Notes under the pieces: generated by a model
Database searches by the model: none
Told to the model about the DNA's origin: nothing
The model's input: the letters and a program-made list of their open reading frames with translations, nothing else
Shown here: one piece after another, positions 32,592 to 43,434 of the stretch
Layout of the letters: every line of letters starts with the position of its first letter
Position numbering within the stretch: the first letter of the stretch is position 1
Program-made: the position numbers and the translations under genes
NCBI RefSeq assembly: GCF_016920785.2
Contig: NW_024609837.1
Location: 42,162,745-42,226,744 of the forward strand
Length of the DNA: 64,000 nucleotides
Origin: Ixodes scapularis
Taxonomy: Eukaryota > Arthropoda > Arachnida > Ixodida > Ixodidae
Reading direction: 5' to 3'

Positions 32592-32880
32592 GGTCGGCCT
32601 TTACGTTTCTTACATTTCAAAAACAGCGTATAACGATTCGTTCATAACTAAAACAACCTGAAAGTGCAACCACATGCCTGCACCATCAGTATCCATACCC
32701 TTATTAGATTTGTCTAAAACTGTTCTTACTAATTATTTTTGTGTAATTCTCCCATGGTCGTCATTAACTCTCATTTGTAATGCCCTTTCTGTTGTTTTAG
32801 CTGCCTACTTCCCCATGTAACGCCCCCTGGACCCAGAGGGGACTGGAATAAATAAATAAATAAATAAAAGTATGGCAGTA
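32592..32880 (+). mobile_element. LINE 3' end with (AATA)n tail
   Basis: cgccccctggacccagaggg followed by gactggaataaataaataaataaat (tail about 32848-32869) has the form of a 3' UTR and tail of a CR1/Jockey-type LINE. No upstream coding part was recognised, so the insertion is severely 5'-truncated. Confidence 0.5.
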
Positions 32881-32886
32881 TAAACC

Positions 32887-33240
32887 TAGGAATGAAGTTC
32901 AACAAAGCGGTAAGTTGGGCTAGTTGGTTGAACATCGTCAAACGTGAAAACAGCGCAAACAATTTAACAAAAGACAAGTGAAAGAAGTGCACGGACAAAG
33001 CGCTGACTGTCTACTAAAGTTTAATTTTCACGCGAACCAGAAAAATAATCACAGAGCATAGGAAAGAACCAATAAAGTTTCTTTCCTATAAAGGTTCTTT
33101 CCTATGCTCCGTGTTCATTTTTCTGGTTCGTCTGAAAATTAAACTTTAGTTGACAGTCAGCGGTTTGTTCGTGCACTTTTTTCCCTTGTCTTTTGTTCAA
33201 TTTTTTGCGCTGTTTTCACGTCTGACTAGGAATGAAGGTT
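32887..33240. mobile_element. Foldback element, about 350 bp
   Basis: cctaggaatgaagttc at the left is matched inverted at about 33224-33240. The arms share, in inverse order, gtgaaaacagcgcaaa, acaaaagacaag, aagtgcac, gctgactgtc, actaaagtttaatttt and gcataggaaagaacc, meeting at about 33085. Transcripts would fold into a long hairpin. The left arm contains gttgggctagttgg, also found (inverted) next to the foldback at 49442-49606. Confidence 0.65.
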
Positions 33241-35159
33241 CCTATAAATCATTAGGCTTATTTACGGCCAACAGAACTGAGGACAGGACAAGTTGGTTAC
33301 AGAAAGTTTTTAATGCAGGCCGCGCAACCACAATGGCGAAAGCATGCAGGGATGTGAATCGGTCATTCGAATAGTCGCCTTCTGCGCGCAGCTATAAAAT
33401 GTCCAGGGAGCCCGATAACCACGCAGTGTACACCAATGTTACTAGATCAAAGTCAGCTAAGAAACTACCTAAAGAACGCTCCTGGTGCCTTTTCGTAGTG
33501 CATCCGCACTACGAAGAGAAGCTGGGAAACCGGTGGAACGTTGGATACACATTACCTGCGGTGAAAAGGGATACTTTTGGCGTTTAAATTGCGAACGTAA
33601 AGTCTCTGCATAATAGTTTGCGCAAATAGAGCGTCGTTCGAAAACGGTCCGTCTCCGTTGCCCGTGGACGCGTTGCCGCTGGTGGCGCTAGGAACGCTAT
33701 CGGCCTGTACCAGCACGCGTGTAGGCAGCGGTCAAGAACCGTTTTCCAGCTACGCTCTTCCGTGGGACTTGTCAACTGATAGATCTAGGAACGTTGTGTT
33801 GACGGCAAAACTTTTGCAATCACCCGATTTTTTTTTTTTTTTTTTTTCTTGTTTTTGTTTTACAGTTTGCGTTGTTTGAAAAGATACACTATACTTGTGC
33901 TCACCTTAAGAACCATAGTAAATAAGGTCCGGCCTCCTCTTGGAGCAATACTAAATTCCCCGTTTATGTAGAGTATGACTATATATGGTATAAAGATATC
34001 TTACATTAGATATATGTTATCTTATCAAGACGTACACGCATACGCTAAAAGCATCACTTCTTCCTATGCCATTTATTTTGTAAGAACTACTTCTAGCGTC
34101 GTATGAACAATGCACCAAATGTCCTTTTTGTTTGAGCGATTAAGACGAGTATAGGTATCTCATTTAGCGACGGGGCGAAAACAAATAATAATTTTTTGGG
34201 GTTAGATCATATAATTAAGGTAAATTTGATTTCAAACAGACTTATTTTATTTAAATAAAATTATTCAATTCAAATTGCTCTAGTGACAAAATAGTGATTC
34301 TTAATCACTTGATGTATTCTAAAACATGACAGATTGATTGATAAACTCGTTTGATTACTAAAAAAAAATCCGGAAGAAAGAATTAAAATAAATAGAAAGT
34401 ACGGTTTACTTAGTCTATTTTTATTTCATAATCCCTATTAAAGAACAGCGAACATATCTTGATATTTTTAGTTAGCGAAGAAGCTTCATTTGCTTTTTCT
34501 TTTGTGCTCTGATCTTCTTCCAGTAAGCCGTATTAATTTTCTAGTTCTAATTTTTTTTTCTTTCGAATACTCATTTATTTGCGAAAACGTTGCATAACTG
34601 AACAAAAAGGGAGGTTGGAAAGAAATCCCCACGCGCTGATTTTCTCAGAAAACCATCGCTTTGTGCTAGTGTGGAGTCTGATATACATCCATCTTGCTTG
34701 ATGATTTGTGGATTTAAATTCAAAGCAAATACATATAGAACGCATCATGTGATAGAAAAACAAAATACAAACAAACATTTTCAGGATATGTTTTGCGGGA
34801 AAAGTTTGATTTAATTTATCATAGTAATATCTGTATAGTTTAAGTCATGATTACAACCGCGAGTTTTATCACGATTCAAATCATCTTGATTTTTGTTCTC
34901 CACCCTGTTTAGCGGTCACAAAGCACGTTCCTTTGAAGGAGTTACAAAGCAGCTTTAGTCTCTCTTTAGGCAGAGCAAAATAGATATCAGGACATTTTAA
35001 GCGCTGCTCGAACTTAAAATCACTTCTTTGCTTACTCGCAGTCGCCTCCATTGTGCCAGGAGACTAGGCCGCATTTCTGCCCTTAGTTGAATTCCCAGCG
35101 CAGCCTGGCGGCTGTACACACCTTTCCCATACTCGCCTTCCTACTCGCCTTCAGGGCGC
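33241..35159. other. No gene assigned; one weak exon candidate
   Basis: A plus-strand frame at 33399-33587 (62 codons; acceptor-like gcgcgcag at 33385-33392, stop at 33585-33587) has ordinary composition, including CLFVVHPHYEEKLGNRW, but no recognised family. It also contains a 20-bp palindrome cgtagtgcatccgcactacg at 33496-33515. The remainder is AT-rich and non-coding. Confidence 0.3.
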
Positions 35160-35300
35160 TGCCATCTTTGTCTACTGGGCTGTGAGCCACGTTCTAAGCG
35201 CGCGCAGTGGCTATCTTCCACGCAATATAAGATATTGCGCAAGCGCACACAGCCCAGTCTTTCAGCATGTTTCGCCGCCTGGGTAATCAGGGTCGGAAAG
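35160..35300 (+). repeat. Dispersed repeat, second copy of 20320-20470
   Basis: Same block order as 20320-20470 (tttgtctactgggctgtgag, then a cggaaagg end), diverged. Confidence 0.45.
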
Positions 35301-35412
35301 GTACATCTTTTTATAAGGCTGGTTCATTAGGAGTTTCTCGCCGAAGACATAGTTTTGCCTCCCCCCTTTTCTTCTGCCGCCGCGCACGTTTCTTTTATCG
35401 ATACTCTGTTTC

Positions 35413-35741
35413 ACATTAAAGGGATACTGAACCAAACGTTCGAGTGTCCGTAATACGTGGCGCACCATCTTTCCACGAGCCGGCGGTGTGCGCGCTAGCG
35501 CACACGCAATGAAATTAACGTCCGAGTCCTCCATTCACCGCCGGCAACGAGCAGAAAGAGAATAAAGGCAGGCTTTTTATCTCCACGAGTGAAAGCCAGG
35601 CGCTTGTTAGCCCAATTAATCGCCTGCCTTTTGCACCAGACCCCACTGCGGAGTTGAAGAGCTCGTCTTTATTCTCCTTTTCCCCGGATCCCGTACATTT
35701 CACATCCATCCTAAGCGTGAATGGAGGACTCTGACGTCAAT
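35413..35741. mobile_element. Palindromic MITE, right end missing
   Basis: acgtccgagtcctccattcac near 35519 is nearly the inverse of gtgaatggaggactctgacg near 35717. The left outer part starts ttaaagggatactgaacc. The mirror image of that outer part is absent on the right, where the 3' tail of the LINE begins at about 35751. The LINE probably landed in this MITE. Confidence 0.5.
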
Positions 35742-35750
35742 GAGCCTTTG

Positions 35751-38700
35751 TATGTATGTATGTATGTATGTATATTTGAGGCACAATCTCTTTGTAACGA
35801 GAGTCTTGTAAGACATGCCAATAAAAGCAAAAAATAAAAACTAAATAAAAAAAGGACAACAACGAAAGAGAACTGGTTAGCACGTGTGTCCAAAGTTCGC
35901 CAACCGTCACTTTCGCACAGTCAAAGTTAATCAGTTCACATGACACCGTCGTTTTAAGTGAACGCTTGTCCCTCCAGCCAAAAGTAAAGCAGCGGCTATT
36001 GGCCATCTTGGTCACCTTGGTCGTCTTGGTCACGACCCCGATTTTTCAGTCGAGTCTGCCACCATGCCTCGAGCCTCCGCTTGGAGCATGCTACATGGGT
36101 CTGTTCGTTGGTGAAACCAAGTGCCTGCTCCAAGCGGACACCCACGACAGGCGTTGGGTGTAGCGCCCTGCACGCAAGCAGCAAGTGGTCGATTGTCTCT
36201 TCGCCCGCTGCACACGCACTACATACCGTGTCAGTCACGCTGCTATCGTACTTGCTTCGGTATAGGCGGGTACGTAGGGCACCACCACGGGCCTCTATAA
36301 GTAGTCGACTGCCCAGTGTGTTCCCGCAGAAAGTCACCGGGGCAATCTCCGTCTTCAGAGACGCGTACATGTGCATGGAAGGGTGTTGTAGCATGCCGCT
36401 CATCCAACGGTCCCTCTCAACCCTCTTGACTTCCTCCCGCACTGTGCTCATCCACTCCTTTTCTGTTTGAGGTTCAGTGGCCAAGCTGAAGATCTTAAAC
36501 TTTGTCCCAAGACGAGTGACTCGCTTCCTCCACGTCGAGTTGATATGCTTCAGGTGAATGTACATAAAAACTCGCCTGGCCCACCGGTCTCCGTTCATGT
36601 ACCGGAGACGTGTGCAGTACTGAAGCTTGCTGTTTGCCTCCCGCGCTTCAAAGGAAGACCAGCCGACATCGCCCTCTATCAGTTCATTGACTACTTGTCC
36701 ATGACACCCTAGTGCCTGTCGTCCGACCTCCCTTTGGCGCCGCTCGAGATATGTGCGTAGCTCACTAGGAACACATATGACTGAGTTTCCAAAAGTCAGC
36801 CCGGGCACAGCCACAGCCTTCCAAAGTTCTCGGGTGACAATGTACCGGTCACAGCTCCATAGGCTCCGCCTTCGCAGTATGTTCCGCTTGCTAACTGAGG
36901 ACTTCCTGAGGCCCTCATGGTGCTCAGTCAAGTAGTCCTCTCTAGCCGACAGTGTTATTCCGAGGTACCTGTATTCGGTGTGAAGAGGTATGGCTGAGCC
37001 TTGCAGGATGAGCGACCCGAGATTGCACCCCTCGCCAGAAAAGATGACTGTCGCTGACTTGCCAGCATTGAAGCGTAGTCGGAGGTGTTCCGCTGCAGTT
37101 TCACAGGCGACGAGCAACCTCCTCATGTCTTCCACACTGTCGGCCATCAGCACGAGGTCATCAGCATAGGCAAGGCCAGGTAGTCGCCACGCTACAATAT
37201 CACCATGCTGGCGGTGTTCCAAAGTGAAACCAATGCCAGTGTCTTCAATGGCCTTTTCCATGCTAGAGGCATATAGCATATATAGCGTCGGCGACAACGG
37301 ACAGCCCTGTCGTAAACCTTTTCCAACTGTGACCTCGCCTGATGTCACACCATTGAAGGATGTCGTCACCACATTGCCGTCGTATAACCGACGGATCAAC
37401 CTCACCCATGTTTGGGGCATATTAAGGTGTCTCAGCCTTTCCAGCAGCATTAGGTGAGGGACACAATCATACGCTTTAGCAATGTCTAGAAAGCAGCATA
37501 TCAAAGGTCGCCTCTCCGCTCGTGCTATCTCGATGCATTGGATCAATGTAAACAGGTTATCGTCCAACCGCCGCCCAACTCGAAACCCGTTCTGCAGTTC
37601 CGTAAACACGCCGGCTCCCTCAGCCCATGCTGTGATTCGCCAATTGATGATAGTCGTGAATACTCTGTATACAACTGCCGTGACGGTGAGCGGTCGGTAG
37701 TCATGCAACAGCTGCTTGTTTCCACCTTTTTTCGAGATGAAGGTTACTCGACCGCGCCTCCAGTCAGTGGGGATCGGGTCATCTCCGCAGCATATGCGAC
37801 TGAACAAGTGGGCCAACTGCTCTTGAGCGTCGGGTCCCAGGCCTTTCAGTACCTTAGCCGGGATTCCGTCCAGGCCCTGCGCAGTGCCGCCGTTCAACCG
37901 CGCGAGAGCGCGTGCGACCTGTACTCTTCCCACGATGGTGGTGTTGTCACTCGTCAAATTAAGTAGCGGTGGATCTTTGATATAAGGGCCTCCTGCCGAC
38001 ACGCTCTCATTACCGTGGAAATCCTGTGTCGTCCCAAAAAGATTGTGAAGGTGTTCATCCAAGAGAGCTCTAACGTTGTGCACTACACCTCCATTTTTGG
38101 CATCGATCAGTTGGGGAGAATTATCTCTTCCATCCAGTGTTCCAATATAACGCCAGAACTTCTCTCCGGCTCTTTTTCCACCCTTTCTGATATCTTTCAT
38201 CACCTTGAAATCATGTATCTGTTTTTTCTCCTCGACGATAGACTGTGTTATTGCCTTGAGCTTCTGGTATTCCTCCCAGAGTCGCAGAGTCTCCGGCGCT
38301 TTTCCAAGCGTCCGCAGAGCCCGGCGATGGTCTCGGTTTGCGTCTTGCCTGAGTTGGATGGATCTTCGGATTTCAGCATCCCACCACGATACAAGCCGTC
38401 TTTTCCCGCTTGAGCCTCTCATAATCGACCGTGTGGTGATTGCCTGTCGAAGTGCATTGGCATAGTCATCATAGATGAGGGCATTTATGCGCCTATCACT
38501 TTCTTCGAACTCCTGACATACTGCCTCAATATCACAGTCACGTAATTGGAACGTCATTTTACGTTTCGGCCGGCTGCGTTGTCGTTGGATTGCACCAAAA
38601 TGAAGTATGATGCTGTTATGATCGCTGCCAATACTCCACTCACCATCTTCATCTACAGTTATTTTTTGAAGGCGACGTGCGAGCCTCTTTGATGCCAGGG

Positions 38701-39307
38701 CATAGTCGATACATGTTCGTCGGTCCCGGGCCATCCATGTGTGTTGCCCCTCACATTCCTCTCTGAGGTTTAGAATCTCCAGGTCGAACTCCTCCGACAG
38801 CTGTCTCAGCATTCGGCCATTGTCGTCCTCGCGCCCGTCAATCTCAACCAGATGGCCATTAAAGTCCCCCATAACTAGCACAGACAATCTTCGATCTAGG
38901 TTTTCGATGTCACGTTGAACGCACTCCAGTATGGCCTTATTCTCCTCATGCCTGGAATTCCCCACGGAAAGGTAAAGGGTGCATACCGCCGTCGGTATGT
39001 TACCCACCTGTCCTTGAACCCACAGGTGTTCGCAGCACGTTTCAGATATCCTTATCCATGCTTGTCCTCCACTTGGCCAAAGGAGGCCCACACCACCTCC
39101 CCGTCGGTCACCCTCCACCCTGTTACACCCAGTCCAGCACCAGGAAGCGTCTACTGGGGGTTCCTCAGCGTCCCGCAAGTGTGTTTCAGCAACCCCGAAC
39201 AAAGAAAAGCCTTGTTCCCGGAGTACTACATAGAGCTCAGCCCACTTTCGTTGACGCCTCGCACTATTCAAATTTAAAAAGCCTTTGCCGCCAATGTTGA
39301 GCGCCAT
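35751..39307 (-). mobile_element. LINE with (ATAC)n tail and one long ORF
   Basis: The coding part (35996-39307) is followed on the minus strand by a 3' UTR of about 220 bp and an (ATAC)n tail (plus-strand tatgtatg repeats, 35751-35773). A 5' limit and target duplication were not found. Sequence above 39307 may be 5' UTR. No separate ORF1 or RNase H domain is visible, which distinguishes it from the I-clade LINE at 12.7-19.8 kb. The clade is left open. Confidence 0.8.
35996..39307 (-). CDS. LINE ORF2: AP endonuclease and reverse transcriptase (1103 aa), uninterrupted
   Basis: Starts at the ATG at 39305-39307 (MALNIGGKGFLN) and stays open for 1103 codons. Residues 1-230 form an AP endonuclease with VAETHLRD, GDFNGHL, IDYALAS and SDHNSI. 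The reverse transcriptase follows with DYRPLTVT, FLDIAKAYDCV, GLRQGCPLSP and the catalytic YADDLVLM near residue 713. A C-terminal zinc-finger-like motif CSACAAGEETIDHLLLAC lies near 1027-1045, followed by a polar tail ending DQDDQGDQDGQ. The protein nicks target DNA and copies the element RNA in place. With no stop or shift it may be functional, but the 5' end of the element is unverified. Clade assignment needs a tree of the RT domain. Confidence 0.88.
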   Translation of the reverse strand: MALNIGGKGFLNLNSARRQRKWAELYVVLREQGFSLFGVAETHLRDAEEPPVDASWCWTGCNRVEGDRRGGGVGLLWPSGGQAWIRISETCCEHLWVQGQVGNIPTAVCTLYLSVGNSRHEENKAILECVQRDIENLDRRLSVLVMGDFNGHLVEIDGREDDNGRMLRQLSEEFDLEILNLREECEGQHTWMARDRRTCIDYALASKRLARRLQKITVDEDGEWSIGSDHNSIILHFGAIQRQRSRPKRKMTFQLRDCDIEAVCQEFEESDRRINALIYDDYANALRQAITTRSIMRGSSGKRRLVSWWDAEIRRSIQLRQDANRDHRRALRTLGKAPETLRLWEEYQKLKAITQSIVEEKKQIHDFKVMKDIRKGGKRAGEKFWRYIGTLDGRDNSPQLIDAKNGGVVHNVRALLDEHLHNLFGTTQDFHGNESVSAGGPYIKDPPLLNLTSDNTTIVGRVQVARALARLNGGTAQGLDGIPAKVLKGLGPDAQEQLAHLFSRICCGDDPIPTDWRRGRVTFISKKGGNKQLLHDYRPLTVTAVVYRVFTTIINWRITAWAEGAGVFTELQNGFRVGRRLDDNLFTLIQCIEIARAERRPLICCFLDIAKAYDCVPHLMLLERLRHLNMPQTWVRLIRRLYDGNVVTTSFNGVTSGEVTVGKGLRQGCPLSPTLYMLYASSMEKAIEDTGIGFTLEHRQHGDIVAWRLPGLAYADDLVLMADSVEDMRRLLVACETAAEHLRLRFNAGKSATVIFSGEGCNLGSLILQGSAIPLHTEYRYLGITLSAREDYLTEHHEGLRKSSVSKRNILRRRSLWSCDRYIVTRELWKAVAVPGLTFGNSVICVPSELRTYLERRQREVGRQALGCHGQVVNELIEGDVGWSSFEAREANSKLQYCTRLRYMNGDRWARRVFMYIHLKHINSTWRKRVTRLGTKFKIFSLATEPQTEKEWMSTVREEVKRVERDRWMSGMLQHPSMHMYASLKTEIAPVTFCGNTLGSRLLIEARGGALRTRLYRSKYDSSVTDTVCSACAAGEETIDHLLLACRALHPTPVVGVRLEQALGFTNEQTHVACSKRRLEAWWQTRLKNRGRDQDDQGDQDGQ

Positions 39308-40334
39308 CTATCGGCAAGCAGGAGAAACATTTTTGATGACCTGCCTTGCTTCCGGTTCTGCTCGCTCCAAGCTATGTTGGCTGTCAGAACGCGTTGATTA
39401 CGGACGACTTCGTTCGTTTGTACTTTATTTCCGAATGAATGAACGACGGACTTCGCCGTAGTGCCCGTTGTGACTGACGGCACAGTTGAAGTTCCCTTTA
39501 CCCGATGAGAAAGTACAAGCGGTTGCATTATACTAGGATTTATGTTATATGTGGTGCCGGCAGTACATTCAGAAAATATTCGAGACCAAGTTACAGTTAA
39601 AGCAAGCTTTTTTGTTTTTTTTTTAAATTGCAACCTATTTGTTTCCCCTGCTCGAAATTTTTAATTGACAAGATGCATTCCGATAAATCTGAAGGCTCAC
39701 TCAAAAATTGTAAAAAAAAAAAAAAACTCGGCGCCTTTACCTACCAATTTTAACTTTTCATCATAGGTGTATTTTAGTGCTGGCTCCATTCCTGTGAAAA
39801 CGGAGTTCCATTCCTGTGAAAAATGAGACGAACAAACTTGCCCAGATTAACGGCGGACGCGTCCCGGACTATTAAGTCCTTTGCGAGCGCCGCTGCTCCT
39901 GGCAAGTTTGTTGGTCTCGTTTGTCATGGAAGAGAGTACCACTTCAAAATTTGGCGATGCAAAATTCACCACCAAAATAATCTTTAATATATATTTCAGA
40001 TACATACGTGCTGCCGCCGATTTCTGAGCGAGCCTCGGCATTTGATGTCACCCCTCTACTGGCTAGAGCTTTGTGTGGCCGTAGGTCCTAAGGTCAAAAA
40101 CACGAAATCGGCCACACCTGTCTGTTTCGAGTTTCGAGCCTGTAGACAATATTCCAAACTAATTATTTTACTCGATAATACCTGTAGACAATGTTGCAAA
40201 CTAATTACTTTACTCGATAATACCTGAAGAAAAACTCATCAAGTCTATTGTTCATCCTTCTTATTTAACCACAGGACCAGCAGATGCGGCATGTGGTCCA
40301 ATTTTTCTTTCCTGGTGTGCAGTATGAAACTGTG
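39308..40334. other. No gene; possible LINE 5' UTR, a small foldback and a tandem duplication
   Basis: 39308-39630 may be the 5' UTR of the LINE. At 39812-39930 inverted arms (gagacgaacaaacttgcc and its near inverse ggcaagtttgttggtctc) form a foldback of about 120 bp. At 40139-40225 the block cctgtagacaat...ctcgataata occurs twice in tandem with few changes. Confidence 0.45.
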
Positions 40335-41616
40335 CAGTAGAGCCCCTTTATATCAATGCTTTCTAAATATTTAGAAACATTGAGCGATTAAAACGTTTAT
40401 AACAACTAAAAAGAAGACAGGGAGTTTGCGTAGAAACGCGAGACCTTCACTTCAGAAGGGAAAAACGTGCGCCAGTCAAACGCACCATCACAGAAACGCG
40501 AACTCCGAGGTGCTCGCTCTGCGTGGCACATAAGCGAGACGGTGTCATACCTAATCGATCTGCCGACTTGTATTTCTGCATCAATAACAAATAAAGGAAC
40601 AAAAACATGAACGTTCCTTGAAGTGGCAACTGCAAGCACGGGAGGGATTTATAAAGGCATCCTTTAGGAGCCGTCCACATTGTTTCACCGAGTCGTCCGA
40701 ATCCACAGCTGCCACTTCGTCGGGTGCCGGAGTGGCAGAAACATGAACGGCGACAACGCTCGCTCTCGTTGCTACAGCCGACAACGGAACAGCGTTGGGC
40801 ACGTAGGAGAACTTGGAAATAGCGCAACCACCACTGCCTCCAGCAGTCCAGAGTCAAGCGCACCACGCCACCAGAAATGGCGGAATCCTGTCTGCTGCTG
40901 CTGCTGCTGTGCATGCGCCGTGGAAACTCTGGAAAAGGCCCATTTCGTGGCGTGTGACTAATTTACGCATCGTCGAATGCTCATTCTCCGCCCAAGTGTG
41001 GCGCTAGCGGTTCTAACCGTATGACAAATCTCCAGAACGTAACGTTACCTCATTCAGAAGTATAAGCGATTTGTCTGGAAATTTCAAAGGGAAAATGGGG
41101 CCCGTTTTCGCCAGTTTTTGGTAGATGGCGCCATTCAGCTCTAAGCATTCTAGAGTTTTGTCAGTCGCCATTTTCACGTTGAAAATTTTTGAAAAACAGT
41201 TATAACTTTTTAATGATATAACGGTTTAGTACGAAAACTTTAGTGTCCCGTTTGAATCGCTAAGGCAGCATTTTGGACAGAGAATGAGCGTTTGGCAATA
41301 GGTAATTTATTTTTGCACAAAAAAGAAAACGCGAAAAGCAATTACGTACAGTGATTGTGGTGTGACGTTGCGCTTTTCGCTGGCCGCGATTGGTATAGCT
41401 GTGGTTACAAATGCACGAAGACGTCCGGCGCCGTGGCAGTATACACGTTTGGCACAGCGTGATTGGTTGAGAGCGCTTGGACTTTACGTGAAGCGGATTA
41501 CATCATTCATCGTTCTTCGTCTGTCGCTCGCCGTCGCGATGGTCCCGGGATAGCAAGCGGCGCTCTTCAAAGGATGTCGCTAGTCTAACGCATAAAGGGG
41601 CTTTACTGAAACCATG
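40327..41616 (-). mobile_element. TIR element with THAP relic, probably P-superfamily derivative
   Basis: The element at 40335-41608 (1274 bp) begins cagtagagcccctttat and, on the other strand, cagtaaagcccctttat. The flanking octamers are aaactgtg and aaaccatg, a plausible decayed 8-bp duplication (6 of 8 match). P and hAT elements both make 8-bp TSDs. The THAP remnant inside (40603-40800) is the DNA-binding domain of P-type transposases, so a P-superfamily origin is favoured. The rest of a transposase is absent. Confidence 0.6.
40603..40800 (-). pseudogene. Broken THAP zinc-finger domain
   Basis: Three short pieces in three frames on the minus strand reproduce the THAP (C2CH) layout in order. 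They are RCSVVGCSNESER with the first two cysteines, then PFMFLPLRHPTKWQLWIRTTR with the F..LP and invariant Trp, then KDAFINPSRACSCHFKE with the final Cys and His of the zinc site. Two frameshifts separate them, and no ATG survives upstream (gtgcccaacgctgt in place). THAP domains bind DNA and form the N-terminus of P-element transposases and THAP9. The position about 800 bp from the right TIR fits a transposase 5' exon. It is non-functional as it stands. The residues are seen directly; linkage to the TIRs is inferred. Confidence 0.65.
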
Positions 41617-43215
41617 TCTGCTTCATATACACACGGCTCCATTGTATGTATATACGTGTATAGACATAACGACGACGACCACGACGATGCGAATCAGTTG
41701 CTGCGAACTATGGCGGCCCACTTTTGGAAACAAAATCTGCGACGGCGCTGCGCTCACAATAAACATGACACGAAGAAAGTGCTAACAAATTGCGCTGAGC
41801 AAAGAGAAGAAGGAAGAAATACATGTAAGGGCGACTCGAATTCGAAAGTGTGACGCAAAAGAACGACGAGGAAAAAAGGGGGAGGGGTGCGGGCAGCAGG
41901 AAAAAGAGCACGGCAGACTCACCTACCTGAAAGTAGCCAACTAAACAGGGATAAAAACAAAAACAAAAAAAAACTCGGCGAAAAGAAGAACGCGCGAAAA
42001 GCCGTCACGCTTTACGAATTCACACGCAGCCGTAAGTCTTATGCGTGCACTCGGGCGGAACGAAGCCCCACTAAGAGCAAAACACAGAAATACTCTGAAA
42101 CGACTAGTGTTCCCCAGAAAAAGAAGCAAAACCACTTGAAAAAAAAAAAAAAAAAATACTGGCCCGAGAGGTTTTTTTTTTTTTGCGAGCGAGTCGATGC
42201 GGAGGTGGCGTGCCGAAAGATCCACTCCTTCTGTTTTATATATGCTCCGTTTGCCCTCACGATGGTACCACGGCGGGACGCTACGAAGCATCCCAACCTA
42301 CCCAGCGCTCCGACCATATCACGTGACGTCACACCTCGCGCGTTGTTGCGTACTTTTTTGATGGTCACGTGACAGTGACGCAAAATTTGAATTGGCTTCG
42401 ACGGCTCATAACGCCTTTTGCGGTCCCTCATAAAGTGAAGGACAGTTCTGTCGCATGGTGGCATTTTTGGAGGACGTATTCCCCGAGGACACAATTTTCG
42501 ACAGAAGATTGCCGATGTACGTACGGCGCAAAGCTCGTGCCAACGACGGTCTCCCGCAATTTTTTTTTTTATTCTCTATTTTGTTACCATTGGGGCGCAG
42601 TATGCTACTGCACCCTGATCATTGCGCAAAAAGTCTCCCCAAGACCATTTCGCTCTTCACTAACCTGAAATGGTTCGCAGCAAAGGAGCGAATGTTCACG
42701 CCTGGATGGTTTTTTTTACATAAACTATTCATGGCTCGCACGTGACAGTCATTCCGTTCTCTTTCTGGTGGCCAGAAGCGTCTCGTTAATGTAGCGGAAA
42801 CTACCCTCCCACGCGCCCCTTTTCCCATTCCCCTTATGTGTGACCGAGCGATGTTAGTGGAAGCTACGTATATTATGGTAACACTGGCATTGACGGATCT
42901 GTCCTGGCGCCCCGCTACATTTCTCGCCGAGTAAATAAGGGCGAACAGATTCGCCAATTTTCCGCGCGATCTGTTGTGTTAAAGTACTATTTTTTCCCCT
43001 AAAATTGTTCGTGACTTCGACATGCTGCCCGATTTATTAGTAGTGTAATGAAATATTGTGGCCAAGCTATCGTTTATATTATATATATATATATTTTACC
43101 TACTTCTTCATGCTTTCTATGATGTTACTCTATTGTGTTTTCTTTGATGTCCACAGGACGATGTAGGCATGAAATAAATAAATAAATAAGTGGCACTTCC
43201 AATGTACCAACTCTG
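41617..43215. other. No gene; CACGTG/CRE sites and a LINE tail
   Basis: tcacgtgacgtcac (42319-42332) and gtcacgtgac (42364-42373) are close palindromic sites in otherwise unassigned DNA. A (TA)n tract lies at 43079-43095, and an (AATA)n tail following gatgtaggcatg (about 43160-43190) suggests a 5'-truncated LINE end. Long A/T runs sit at 42139-42186. Confidence 0.4.
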
Positions 43216-43282
43216 CATTCCTGTACACGTTGCTAGAAAAAATGAATCGATAAATATTACAATTATTCTCGGCTAAAAGTAT

Positions 43283-43413
43283 TGTTGTGGCGGTGCTGCG
43301 AATGGGAAGACGACGAAAAGGAAGACAGGAAGAAGGCGCGAGAAAAAGGACGGATGGCGATGAACGTTGAACGCCGAACGCTGGGATTTTAAACCGTCTT
43401 GATTTTCTTAACA
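43283..43413 (+). repeat. 5' LTR (131 bp)
   Basis: TGTTGTGGCGGTGC...TTCTTAACA, with TG...CA ends, identical by eye to 48263-48393. Confidence 0.95.
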
Positions 43414-43415
43414 AT

Positions 43416-43434
43416 TGGTGTCAGAAGTGGGATT
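43416..43434 (+). other. Primer-binding site, tRNA-Leu type
   Basis: tggtgtcagaagtgggatt starts two bases after the LTR. It is complementary over 19 bases to the 3' end (with CCA) of metazoan tRNA-Leu ending ...AATCCCACTTCTGACA. Confidence 0.8.

Noticed and set aside
39274..39633. 119-codon frame upstream of the second LINE ORF, as a possible ORF1
   Set aside because: No zinc knuckle, RRM or coiled coil; it overlaps the ORF2 start in another frame. More likely 5' UTR.
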